Assembly (NCBI GenBank): GCA_006503475.1
Contig: RSEH01000067.1
Coordinates: 113,021-177,020 of the forward strand
Length of the DNA: 64,000 nucleotides
Source: Stentor roeselii
Lineage: Eukaryota; Ciliophora; Heterotrichea; Heterotrichida; Stentoridae
Direction of reading: 5' to 3'
Of the stretch, positions 55,101-64,000 are shown piece after piece; positions within the stretch are counted from its first letter, which is position 1, and each line of letters begins with the position of its first letter. The notes under the pieces are model-generated. The model worked only from the letters and a program-made list of their open reading frames with translations. It ran no database searches and had not been told where the DNA came from. Both the position numbers and the translations under genes were made by a program.

Positions 55101-55388
55101 TTTCAACTTTCTTCTCAAGAGATTGACTGCATGGAAATGACTCAAGTTATCCTTGAAATTGAATCGATGATGTTTTATAGAAGTAGGCAAAATGATAATA
55201 AAATGTACTTAGTTGTTTGTGAGAACGAATCGACAGTTAAACAAGAATGGGATGGGAAAATTCTTATCGTTCAGAGAAAGTTGGATGAAATGAATTCAGA
55301 TTTCGATAAGAATGAAAAAGTGATTGAAGACAAAATTGCTGAAAGTAAAAAGATACTTGATGAACTAAGAAGTGCAGTTAAGTGTTGA
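52194..55388 (+). CDS. TRP-like ion channel, tandem copy A
   Basis: A 1064-aa protein. The N-terminal 430 residues are helical, and some segments resemble ankyrin-like pairs (for example LSHIFIHLESPEAFQFILSNN). From about 475 on there are more than ten hydrophobic segments. The last ones (FMIIFFYSTLCFGIISGVSR, then the NLGEF loop and FNVIIMLNLLISILGDSFDKF near 950) match the pore and S6 helix of TRP-type ion-transport domains. The tail is a short coiled coil. It is probably a cation channel in a membrane, possibly calcium-permeable, but selectivity is unknown. It is a tandem paralogue of the gene at 56220. Codon use is markedly AT-rich. TGA stop. Confidence 0.78.
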   Translation: MDEEAKQKELPNASSMNDNKNEQKGEAFKKNSIEEIKNWDEIKKNAIKNLSNNKDDENYRIYNLAYNGKYEDFLKFKEIKYSISNVNINEIKEFIRQDNDTYNILRINSQKTFMILKKDFEFYFSFKIQNNSFGIGNIRSLGLELKKNNDKVTPMILAVWGEQERLDQEKMTSSLLFYSCLIYEENLMKYDIDAKSCEIKNELSHIFIHLESPEAFQFILSNNFRIQLNDIIKSEKFISDALIDNKSNECISILINYIIKNKANENSEIIIQELLVNYISNNNSKKLQKVLKSPAFDFQDIENQSPISFALDKKAIKCIEVILEYTSEKLGEQRFYKEQNDSELKRIKDNIKISAEKDIEKYFSISSSYLLHLFNELVEQQSKVLREDPNNLPKCKMVEKKEEKENLFKDSKSVKELINVKIINSAIKLPGLIGSTESVNFLKNLESSGNLQLFKTELIKYYIKYKWNSVWPLILFRDLLVLANVPLIIIISFIDKKKLILSDDTLTISCFIIINVILTLLESVQIIALGIFDYFGIDDSDRKHFIPFFRLMILVAVFALKYFKFQNTILLSNEAFIYCSYVILSMTYIYYEEDIKYLKNYKIYLLILAFPTLLIFGFWCKDYFFQYLIIGMGIFAFATTQIINHKNLIIIISISLFSIIRNLFSIAYVFMGIYLFSFLLTIQLTSFVIFISDIYFIFRYGADYWYLLVADAIIMILALLNFVLDSFYLLDVMIFTACFVKIIADIIIIKENIENFNKIKETLTCFIISCLIGINSLNSDIQMILILLLCLSQIIILGLEKRFHLKKLADCLQKCIFSWNLLDSIRIIICCIWIYSIYNNDLSEMVTYALAIITFIRGLTAFRSFDGTRYYIRLIFNSIRDISSFMIIFFYSTLCFGIISGVSRKTSEYKTPWSYQDVWVHSYYINLGEFRNENEKFDLFYIAFFSATVFNVIIMLNLLISILGDSFDKFQLSSQEIDCMEMTQVILEIESMMFYRSRQNDNKMYLVVCENESTVKQEWDGKILIVQRKLDEMNSDFDKNEKVIEDKIAESKKILDELRSAVKC

Positions 55389-55474
55389 ATCAAGGATAAT
55401 AGTTAGAGATAGATTAAGATTTTTAGGAATAGTCTGAATGATTTTTTAAGGTTTTATGATTGGGTGTGTTTTAA

Positions 55475-56106
55475 ATAGATCAAGCTCGTTATCCATCTGT
55501 GTATGTTCTCAACTACCCTACCAAGACAAGAAATTTGAAGGAAGCAGCTGAAAATCCAACAAAAGTCCATCAAAAAGTTGAAAGAATCTCTCAACCTAAT
55601 TTTCCAAAAAGAAAAGGAACCACTGATGCAGGACTATCCTCCCTCAATAGACCTCTGCTAGAAAAGTGAAAAACTAAGATCAAAAGCAAGGCCTGGAGTA
55701 AATTTGGAGACTTGTCAATAAAGAGAACTAAAGATTCACCGACGACGATGAGTAGTGGACATTCACTTTAGAGTCCAGTAATCACAGCGGTCCTACTTTC
55801 AAGATATTCTTCAGTCATCCAGAGGTAAGCCAGGTGAAAAGCTATCAAAATAGGTAGAAAAGACCTGCTTCTCATGCAATTCAATTATTTCCTAAGAAAA
55901 TCGAAAAAGTCAACTTTGGTAGAGATGACACAACAGACATCTCAAGGATAATACGAGAAAGAGTTGGAAAAGGAAAGCACTCTATAAGCTTTCGCATTAT
56001 GAGATCTGAAGATGAAGGAAAACTGAATACTCGAGATAAAAAGGGGTGGAAGTGTAGACGAAAGAAAAAGGCTCCATTCAATTTAACTCCATTCTACAAG
56101 GTTTAA
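55475..56106 (+). pseudogene. Probable gene relic between the channel genes
   Basis: This stretch is less AT-rich than its surroundings and reads like coding sequence with breaks. From 55475 a frame runs through an in-frame TGA (55667-55669) to a TAG (55769-55771) and carries peptides such as YVLNYPTKTRNLKEAAENP. From 55861 another frame stays open for 81 codons to TAA at 56104-56106 (for example IEKVNFGRDDTTDISRIIRE). There is no ATG at a sensible place. I cannot identify the ancestor. An alternative is a gene with unusual introns. Confidence 0.4.
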
Positions 56107-56219
56107 AAAATTTTAACCAAATATTCACTTTGCCATGGATTTCAACAACTTAAAATAGGAGATTTCTACCATTTTCAATAGGCATAATTTCCAAACATAA
56201 TTTGAATATAATAATAAAA

Positions 56220-59200
56220 ATGAAGCAAGATTTATCTGAACCTCTGCTTGATAAAAATAATAGTGCATTAAAATCGTATTTTAACAGGGCAAAAATTAAA
56301 ATTTCTGAGGAACCCATAGAAAACAAAGAAAAAGACTTAATGATAAAAAAATATGAACAATCTTTAATATTTCTATCAAACTTAAATTTTAAAAAAATAA
56401 GTCTTTTCTTATTAGGTAAAGCAGGAAACTCTGGAGATACTGGAAATGATTCAGTTAAGGAATCATATTATAAATTAAAACTTTGTTTATTAGCTAAAAG
56501 AGGAATGTATGAAGAACTTGGAATGGAATTATATAAAAAATCAATTATTTTTGAAGCAAATTTAAAAAATGAAAATACTCTTCAAGTAAAATTAGATGAA
56601 AGTAGTGATTTTCATATAATTTATATGAATGATACAAAAGAATTACTAGTACTATCAAAAGATTTAAAGTATTATTATGGAATTGATTTAAAAAACGGTA
56701 AATGGATTATCGCAGAATTCTTACCAGCTTCAGACTTATTATCAAATAATAACAAGGCTGGGGCTTCTCCTTTAATTTTTGCAATTTTAGGTGAAAAACA
56801 GAAAAATGCTACATTAAAAATAACTAGTATAATGCTTTTCTGTTGTATTCTCAAATACAATCCGTTAAATAACTCAATTACTATAAACGAAGCCCAACCT
56901 GGTATCGAAAAAGAATTAGGTGATATTTATAATTATTTTAATTCAATTAGTGCATTAATGCTTATTATTGAGAAAGATGATGCAGATCAATTGCGTTATA
57001 TCTTTGATTCTCAAGGATTCAAACTTTTTATGATAGGAGAAGAATCAATTCTTTTATATTCATTGAATAAAAGAAAAATTGAATGCGTACAGTGTATTAT
57101 TTCGTGCATTCAAAATATTTTCCAAGATACAGAAAAAAAAGAAAATGATAAAGAAATAGATAAAAAAAATGAAGAAAAAGTTAAAGAAATAATAAATCAA
57201 GAAAAAGTTAAAACCCGAAATGAAGTAATAGTTATAATATATCATGAAATTGATAAATACTTAAAAATCGGAGCTCAAGAAATTATAAATATTTTATCGT
57301 CTTTTTACAATAATATGCTTTCTTTACTAACTTTAAATCAGAAACTTATGCTTGCTATTTCTAACGATTATTCAGATCATTTATTGCCAATCATTAATTT
57401 TGAAGAATCATATGAAGAATCATGCAAAGAATTAAAATCTATTACAAATGCAGATACTGAATATGGAAATATTGCACGTAATAGGATAGGAGAAGAATCA
57501 ATACTTTTATATTCAATAAACAAAAAAGCAATAAAATGCACAAATCATCTTTTCTCATATATATTAAAAATTTTAAAAGAATCAATTCAAAACCCTAGAG
57601 AAAATCAAAAAATAAAAGAACTTCGTGATTATTTATTAAAAATGATACAAGATGAACTCGAAAGTTACTTAAAAATAAATTCCAATTATTTAAAGGAACT
57701 TTTAATACTTGTTTTCGAAGAAAATTCTGAATTACTCCAAGATGACCCTGATAACCTGCCTAAGTGCAGCATGATTAAAGATCCTAATGAATTTGATAAT
57801 TTCTTGAAAAGTACAACTAGTGAACATATCGATATTATAAACGTGAAAACATATAATTCATTAATTAAACTACCTGGAACTATTGGAAGTAAAAAAAGTG
57901 TCGAATTTTTAAAAAGTATTGAATCCTCTGAAAATCTTCAAATATTCAAAACGCAGATTATTAAATATTATATTCAATATAAATGGAATGCTATATGGCC
58001 TATAATTTTATTTAGAGATTTACTTGTTCTAGCTAATATTCCGCTGATTTTTATAATAAGCTTTGTTGATCAAAGAAATAATATTTTATATGAAGACCCT
58101 TATTCGTTTTTTAGCTTTATTATTATCAATGTTATTTTAACTATTTTGGAAATTGTTCAGTTTATTTCTCTTGATTTTTTTGATTATTTTGGATTTGATT
58201 TTTCTGATTTTAACATTATTGATATTGTTGCACTTTTAAGAGTTATCATTTTGAGCATTCAAATGATTTCAAAACTATTTTTAATTAAAGGGGTTTATGA
58301 TTTTCTAGGGTTTGATTTAATTTGTTCTGGGTTATTTGCGATACTTTCAGTTATTTTTATAAAATTTATCAAAAATTTTGAAGTATATTCGAGGAAATTT
58401 TTATTTTGTTTGATTATTATGTCTTTTCCTGCTTTTGTTTGTGCGTTTACTTGGATTGATAATGATATCATGATAATTATCAGTGGTGGAGCAGCAATTT
58501 TAGGATTCATACTTTTGAACATATTTGGAAATCACAAGAAGTATTTCTATTTAAATAGAATGATCTTTTCTGGGACTCAACTAGTGCTAAGTTTCATAAA
58601 TCTATGCATTGGAAGATTCGATTTTTCCAGTTTCATGATATTCCTTTCAACCAGTTTAGGAATTCTAATATCAGATATTATCATGATGATATTTATGAAA
58701 GATAGAATTGACTATCATAGCCAATACGATTCTCAACAACTAATCTTTGGAGTACTTGTTCCTCTAACACTAACTTTAAACCTTTTATTTGAAGGTATTT
58801 CATATATCAGAACTTTGATCTTCATTCTTTGCCTGATTGATCTAATCTTAGACATAAAGTCTTACAGGAAAAAACACTTAATGATTTTTCCAATTAAAAT
58901 AAGTGATAATAAAAGTGACCAAATCAAAGTTAACTCTAAAGATCAATCAAAGCCTGAAGTGCAACAAACATCTGAAGATCAATCAAAGCCTAAAGTGCAA
59001 CAAACATCTGAAGATCAATCAAAGCCTCAAGTGCAACAAACATCTGAAGATCAATCAAAGCCTCAAGTGCAACAAACATCTAAAGATCAATCAAAGCCTG
59101 AAGTGCAACAAACATCTGAAGATCAATCAAAGCCTCAAGTGCAACAAAAATCTAAAGATCAATCAAAGCCTGAAGTGCAACAAACATCTGAAGATCAACA

Positions 59201-60203
59201 GTCTCCAGATCCCCAAAGACAACTTAAATCAGAAGATCAAAACAAAACAGAAGATAATTCCAACCCTGAAAGGCAGCAAACACTTGAAGTCCAAAAAGAA
59301 CATGAAGAACAAGTAGAACTCTGGGTAAGTTACTTTACCTTGTACTTGATAACCCTAAATCCTTCAAATTCTCGAATTCAAATGATATTTATCCTAACTT
59401 TCACCAGTTTTCATTTTATCAACTTAAATTCAAAAAAAGTCCTCAACTCAAAAAAAATTTTACAAATTTTCAAACAATTTGTTAGCAACTGGAACTCTTT
59501 TGATATTATCAGAATCGTATTATCCTTTATATGGATTTATAATGTTTACTTTAAAATCGAATCAGAAATATTAGTATTTTGTTTAGCTTTCGTTACTTTT
59601 ATCAGAGGTCTCACAGCCTTTCGAGCATTTGACGGAACACGTCATTACATTCGATTGATTTTAAACTCAATGAGAGATATTTCATCTTTCATGATTATAT
59701 TTTTTTACTCAACTCTTTGTTTCGGCATCATTACTGGAATATCTAAAAATTCTGATGATTATCAAAAGGTTTGGATTGATTCTTATTATTTGAACCTTGG
59801 GGAATTTAAGTATTCAAATGAAAAATTTGACCTGAATTATATTACGTTTGTTGCTGCTACAGTTTTGAATATTATTATTATGTTGAATTTACTTGTTTCT
59901 ATTTTAGCTGATTCTTTTGATAAGTTTCAAACTTCTTCTAAACAGATTGATTACATGGAAATGATTTCGGTGATACTTGAAGTTGAATCTATGATGTTCT
60001 TTAGGAGTAAAGCGCAGGATGATGGGTATTTTTTAGTTGCTTGTGAACCAGAATACCAGGTTAAACATGAATGGGATGGCAAAATTCTTATTGTTCAGAA
60101 ACAGTTGGATGAATTACATGAAAAAATGAAAAATAGCAGTAAAAAGTTGGAGGATCACTTTAATTATACTAATGCTGAGCTGTTATCCCTGAAGAAGAAA
60201 TAA
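56220..60203 (+). CDS. TRP-like ion channel, tandem copy B, with 12-residue repeat insert
   Basis: A 1327-aa paralogue of copy A. The two align from the soluble helical region (INVKIINSAIKLPG against INVKTYNSLIKLPG) through the shared TM1 start (KYKWNSVWPLILFRDLLVLAN) to the pore and S6 (FNVIIMLNLL against LNIIIMLNLL). The ATG at 56220 is chosen, since the six codons before it begin only at TTG. Unlike copy A, it has a duplicated soluble segment (GEESILLYS twice) and, at residues 908-991, seven hydrophilic 12-residue repeats (DQSKPxVQQTSx) between two membrane segments, probably on a loop. The function of the insert is unknown. Confidence 0.78.
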   Translation: MKQDLSEPLLDKNNSALKSYFNRAKIKISEEPIENKEKDLMIKKYEQSLIFLSNLNFKKISLFLLGKAGNSGDTGNDSVKESYYKLKLCLLAKRGMYEELGMELYKKSIIFEANLKNENTLQVKLDESSDFHIIYMNDTKELLVLSKDLKYYYGIDLKNGKWIIAEFLPASDLLSNNNKAGASPLIFAILGEKQKNATLKITSIMLFCCILKYNPLNNSITINEAQPGIEKELGDIYNYFNSISALMLIIEKDDADQLRYIFDSQGFKLFMIGEESILLYSLNKRKIECVQCIISCIQNIFQDTEKKENDKEIDKKNEEKVKEIINQEKVKTRNEVIVIIYHEIDKYLKIGAQEIINILSSFYNNMLSLLTLNQKLMLAISNDYSDHLLPIINFEESYEESCKELKSITNADTEYGNIARNRIGEESILLYSINKKAIKCTNHLFSYILKILKESIQNPRENQKIKELRDYLLKMIQDELESYLKINSNYLKELLILVFEENSELLQDDPDNLPKCSMIKDPNEFDNFLKSTTSEHIDIINVKTYNSLIKLPGTIGSKKSVEFLKSIESSENLQIFKTQIIKYYIQYKWNAIWPIILFRDLLVLANIPLIFIISFVDQRNNILYEDPYSFFSFIIINVILTILEIVQFISLDFFDYFGFDFSDFNIIDIVALLRVIILSIQMISKLFLIKGVYDFLGFDLICSGLFAILSVIFIKFIKNFEVYSRKFLFCLIIMSFPAFVCAFTWIDNDIMIIISGGAAILGFILLNIFGNHKKYFYLNRMIFSGTQLVLSFINLCIGRFDFSSFMIFLSTSLGILISDIIMMIFMKDRIDYHSQYDSQQLIFGVLVPLTLTLNLLFEGISYIRTLIFILCLIDLILDIKSYRKKHLMIFPIKISDNKSDQIKVNSKDQSKPEVQQTSEDQSKPKVQQTSEDQSKPQVQQTSEDQSKPQVQQTSKDQSKPEVQQTSEDQSKPQVQQKSKDQSKPEVQQTSEDQQSPDPQRQLKSEDQNKTEDNSNPERQQTLEVQKEHEEQVELWVSYFTLYLITLNPSNSRIQMIFILTFTSFHFINLNSKKVLNSKKILQIFKQFVSNWNSFDIIRIVLSFIWIYNVYFKIESEILVFCLAFVTFIRGLTAFRAFDGTRHYIRLILNSMRDISSFMIIFFYSTLCFGIITGISKNSDDYQKVWIDSYYLNLGEFKYSNEKFDLNYITFVAATVLNIIIMLNLLVSILADSFDKFQTSSKQIDYMEMISVILEVESMMFFRSKAQDDGYFLVACEPEYQVKHEWDGKILIVQKQLDELHEKMKNSSKKLEDHFNYTNAELLSLKKK
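58941..59192 (+). repeat. 36-bp coding tandem repeat, seven copies
   Basis: The unit GATCAATCAAAGCCTGAAGT... is repeated seven times (7 x 36 bp = 252 bp) and encodes DQSKP-E/K/Q-VQQTS-E/K. Copies differ mainly in the sixth and last residues. The repeat keeps another frame open too, which has no gene in it. Confidence 0.95.
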
Positions 60204-63200
60204 GATAGATATTAAAAATTTAGTTATTGATTTGGATTATAGTTCAAATTAATTTATTGAATAAGATTTTTAGTTTGATTTATTTATTGTAAATAAAGGT
60301 TAATTAGTTTTAAAATACAGGAATAATCCTAAAATCAAGATGTTTAAATTCATGATCGAAGAATTATCAGTTTAAAATTTTGCATGGAAGTGGTACATGC
60401 AAAGTAAATTATTAGAAAATTTATGAGGTATCTAAATTTAGAAAACTTGATAAGGTATAGTAATAATTAAATGATTCAAGATAATATTTTATTGATGTTA
60501 TTATGAATCAAAAGCAATATGATATGATTGATTCATTATTCTTTCAACTTTCGCCTTTTGGAATCCTGCTTTATAATTATTACGCATAGCAAGACATTAG
60601 TCTTCAAGCTATTAAATTTACCAAGTAGTTTACGCTTGATTATAGATTAGAAATGCTGTTGAACATTTGTTATATCTTTTGGAAACTCTTGAATCGATTT
60701 ATTTAAAATAATGCATTGGATTATTGATTATATATCCAAATTAACTCTTATATTATAATTCAAAGATATTCTAAAGTTATTGAGGGATGAAATGATTGAA
60801 TAATATGAATAAATTTAGTTTATAAAATGGATTATAACTATAGATCAGATAATTATAGGTAAGTGATAATGAAATCAGACTTGAATAAATTATAAATCAA
60901 GATTTTTTTTCATTTAATAAACCTTTTTCTTGCTGTAATCGATAGTCACATTCTTCACTACTTTGATTCCATTTTCACTCCATAAATCGATAAAAATAAA
61001 CTTTCAAGTCAATTCTTTTTACACCAAATAATTTCGATTATCCAAAAAAATAATTGAAGACAAGAAATTTCATTGATTTTGTAATAGTCTTAAAGCCTCT
61101 TAATATATATAAACTAGTCTATAAAATAATAATTTTTATTGAACCTTCTTTCGATGACAGCCTTATTATGGGTTTACATTTCAAAGATGATATAAAATAC
61201 TTTTCAATCTAGAGTTACAAGAATAACATAAGCAGCTCCTTTATAAATAACTAAGTGTTTTTACTCTTTAATTACTATAATCGTCAAATTGATATCCTAT
61301 TTCAGTACTCCTCATAAAATAAACGATTAAATAACGCAATATTTGTGATTGGTGAAGAAAATTCTTATTAAAAATATCCTAATTAACTTCTTTTATATAA
61401 ATAAATAATTAAAAACCTTAAGTGTTTTTATTAATTTATAGATTTTGTGTGCAAATCAATCAAACTTATCTGATCTGAAATTAATTGAGTATATACTTCT
61501 TGTTTGTTATCCATTCAATTGATCCATCTGTGTTGAATGCTCTATAATTTCATAGTTGAATGATTTCAAGACTTTGATTGTTTTTAATTACTTGCTGATG
61601 AAATTTATTCATCAATTTTCAATAAATTAATTAAACATTTCCAGAATGAGCTTTCCAGCTTTTCAAAGGTATCAGAGATTCTATTTTAAATACTTAAATA
61701 TTAGCGATTTCAAGTCCAATAATTAGAGTTTTCACTAAGATGAAAGCTTAGTGAATTTAAAATGTTTGTAATATAGCACCAAGAGCTCTAAAAATTCACC
61801 TTGTAAATACTTTTATTTAATAATAACCATTTCTTAGATTTGCTATGAAGAAACAAATTTAATTAATGAATTAGTTTTTGTTGAAAACTAAGTATTTTTT
61901 AAATGTATTCCAGATTTTCTTTGTAAAAGTAGCTTGGCCCACTTACAAAAAGTGAAGAAATTTTAAAAAATTTGACTTAAGTTGTGTGGTATTGATTATC
62001 TTAAAAACTTTAAGAAGTTTAAGTTATTTTAGATTTCATAAACAAATAGAAATGTCTTCAGTACCAGATAAATAAAATTTGATATTTTATCAATATTTTT
62101 GGCATTATCATATAATTGTTAAAGGATAAGGAAAATAAAAACGATAAATTTGATTGAATCTTTATTCTGAGCTTTTCATCTTATCCTCCACTCATTAAGA
62201 GTTGTTTATGAATTGAAATTGAGAGTGATCTTGCTTGACATTTGCATGATCATTTAGGAATTTATTGAAATTTGATTTGAATTTCTTTACTTCAACACTG
62301 AAAAAAGTACTAGTATAGTTTTGAGCTCTGAAAGATTATGTTTAAATTATTAATATCTTTTCAGAAGAAATAAGAATTTCTCAAGAATAAGTGTTGCTAA
62401 AATCTTTGAAATATTAATAATTTCAGAGGTAAAAATATACCACATTTTTACCTTTTATACCAAGTGCGATATAAAATGAGTAGTTTAAAATATCAAACTT
62501 GATTACTTCTGTTCTTTCAAGTACACTATCTTTGTATATAAGATTGTTTTTATAAGAGATTTGATTCGTAATCTTATTATTTTAAGGTTTCTGAATATGT
62601 TCTTTCATCTCTGAAGCAGAAATAAGTCTTTCTTGGTAGATTCATTTGAATATTTTATTATCCGACGTCATCCTGCGCATATTTATTATAATGAAATACG
62701 AATAAAATCATCATAGTAATACTCAGATCGATGGAAAATGAATTATTTTCATTTAAATTCTGTTAAACAAGATATTATTTCCTTAGGTTATATGTGAAGA
62801 GTATAATTCATTTGGATAGTTGATTTAAGTAGAATAATTGAGAGTAAATTTATTTCGAAATTTTAAAAGTGATCAATTTATTTCGAAATTTTAAAAGTGA
62901 TCATATAGCGAATTTAAAACTTCAAAATTTCTAGGAACAAAGAATTATTTGCCGAAATCTTCAGTAAATTAGTTAAGAATCATTTCGGCTTGGAGTTAAA
63001 CAAGAAAATATCTAATTTGTGAAATCATTGTGCATAGAGACTAATATTTTGGAGTAAGGACAAGTAATAATCTCAATTTTCAACTTAAATTTTTCTTTTC
63101 TTTCGTTATAAGATAGGCCAAGTAGTATTTCCTTAGCCTAAAGCCTGAGACTTTCATGTTCCAAAATGACCCTGTAGTTTATAAATATGTTTCAAGTTTA

Positions 63201-63836
63201 TTTCATATTTGCATTCAAACTTATAATATTTTACATACTTATATCAATTCATTCGAAAGAATTAATCAATCAAAAATAACTCATGAATATCAACCTTCTG
63301 CAAGAAATAATTCCAGGAATATATAAAATCGATAAATAAACCCTATTAATTAAAATAATCTCAAATACATCAACTTTAATCTTTTTTTTATATGATAACT
63401 ATACCAAAAAAACTTGATATCAAGCAATTAGTTTCGCTTCATATAAGATTATCAAGACAAAAAACTTTGCAAGCCGTCTATTTTATAAACTAAGTGATTT
63501 TATTTATATTCATATAACTATTAAAAATAAGAAAATGTTTCCTATCTAATAGGATTTCAAATAAGGAAAACAATGATATTTTAGAATTTTTTTCGAATAT
63601 GAAATTTATATAATTCCATATTTCCTGCGAATGTGTAATTTTTTGTGAATTATATTGACGAGGTAGTTTAAACTTTTATGCTGATTATAATTTATATATC
63701 AATATAAGACACTTGACATTTCTAGTCAATTTTATTATTTAGTGATTATTCTTAAACCAAATTATCTCACCACCAATATAAAACTGAATCTGGACTTATA
63801 TGTTTTCTTAATTTCATTCGAATACAACTGTAATTC
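60204..63836. other. Gene-free AT-rich block, 3.6 kb
   Basis: No frame longer than 60 codons was found here. It is AT-rich with many homopolymer runs. A possible decayed minus-strand coding fragment lies at 60914-61030, and a 28-bp duplication at 62847-62902. No tRNA, rRNA or telomere-like sequence was recognised. It is by far the longest gap in this otherwise compact window. Confidence 0.55.
62847..62902 (+). repeat. Perfect 28-bp direct duplication
   Basis: The 28-bp unit AATTTATTTCGAAATTTTAA... occurs twice head to tail with no mismatch. It contains TTTCGAAA, a palindrome. Copies at 62847-62874 and 62875-62902. Confidence 0.9.
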
Positions 63837-63885
63837 ATGGATATTGGAGAGCCACTTGTCCAAAAATTAAAAGATATCTCTATAG

Positions 63886-64000
63886 ATATTCTTAACAAAC
63901 GAAAAATGGGAAGTTATTTCAGATAAAAAAAGCGATTTTGAATGCAGATTTCTTTGCCAAGGTTTTATCCATGACCATAAATTATTCATCCTCTACGGCT
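63886..64000 (+). CDS. Possible 5' part of a Kelch-type gene, cut by the right edge
   Basis: A frame open to the window end encodes EKWEVISDKKSDFECRFLCQ then GFIHDHKLFILYG. The W-x-x-x-S, the aromatic spacing and the final FILYG look like a Kelch repeat ending in a YxGG-type strand. An ATG at 63837 (MDIGEPLVQ...) lies upstream in another frame, so an intron of unclear length would be needed, longer than 15-16 nt. The C/A-rich sequence before it fits a gene start. Weak evidence. Confidence 0.3.
   Translation, partial: MFLTNEKWEVISDKKSDFECRFLCQGFIHDHKLFILYG

Noticed and set aside
58903-59316. Second open frame across the 36-bp repeats (137 codons)
   Set aside because: It is a frame-shifted reading of the repeat region inside the channel gene; the repeat unit simply lacks stops in that frame.
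1-64000. Reassigned genetic code (TGA or TAA/TAG as sense)
   Set aside because: All three stops end conserved proteins at sensible lengths, and internal stops are removed by 15-nt introns.
1-64000. tRNA or rRNA genes
   Set aside because: I looked for B-box-like and A-box-like sequences outside coding regions and found none convincing; tRNAscan-SE would settle this.

Overview
This window looks like macronuclear DNA of a heterotrich ciliate, most likely Stentor (inference). Three sequence signals agree. (1) Twelve introns could be reconstructed, eleven of 15 nt and one of 16 nt, all GT...AG and nearly all with an A at position 10; removing them restores conserved proteins (IFT122, UAP56, SRP19, a DHHC enzyme, enkurin). 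(2) TAA, TAG and TGA all end conserved proteins, so the standard code is in use. (3) A short block of an 8-bp repeat at 11781-11820 matches the telomere repeat known from Stentor and Blepharisma (CCCTAACA, read on the other strand). Genes are tightly packed, with gaps often below 60 bp, and lie on both strands.

Layout. 0-9 kb: an RPA1-like single-strand DNA-binding protein lacking one OB fold, an unorthodox aquaporin, the Ran exchange factor RCC1, the ciliary protein CFAP36, a LIN54/tesmin-type CXC protein, Kelch, FHA and C2H2 proteins, and a small protein with a possible prenylation tail. 9-17 kb: a calcium-dependent protein kinase, enkurin, a RanBP2-type zinc-finger protein, an OST-alpha/TMEM184 membrane protein, a second protein with a CaaX tail, and a PH/coiled-coil protein. 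17-30 kb: one member of a two-copy unknown family, basic and disordered unknowns, an ankyrin protein, a four-cNMP-domain PKG, an FYRN/FYRC protein with a U-box-like end, a NEK kinase, unknowns and a GGCT-like enzyme. 31-43 kb: IFT122, UAP56/DDX39B, a tubulin-tyrosine-ligase-like enzyme, a 57-aa small gene, the second copy of the two-copy family, SRP19, a DHHC palmitoyltransferase and a RING/coiled-coil protein. 43-51 kb: a small MGC protein, three proteins that resemble otubains without an obvious catalytic site, an EF-hand-like protein and a MORN protein. 51-64 kb: a more AT-rich, gene-poor stretch with two tandem TRP-like channel genes, a probable gene relic between them, a 3.6-kb gene-free block, and a possible Kelch gene running off the right edge.

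Functionally the window mixes housekeeping genes (RCC1, UAP56, SRP19) with ciliary genes (CFAP36, enkurin, IFT122, TTLL, NEK) and signalling genes (CDPK, PKG, channels). Several proteins carry possible lipid anchors (MG/MGC starts, CaaX ends), and a palmitoyltransferase is encoded nearby. There is no operon logic as in bacteria. Neighbours share very short intergenic regions, in which a TTATAA element just before the ATG recurs, and the sense strand is C-rich before genes and G-rich after them.

The observations most worth following are the otubain-like cluster, the RPA1-like protein without DBD-B, the internal telomere-like block, the two-copy FADDK family and the FYR/U-box-like fusion. All identifications are by eye; no database search was run.
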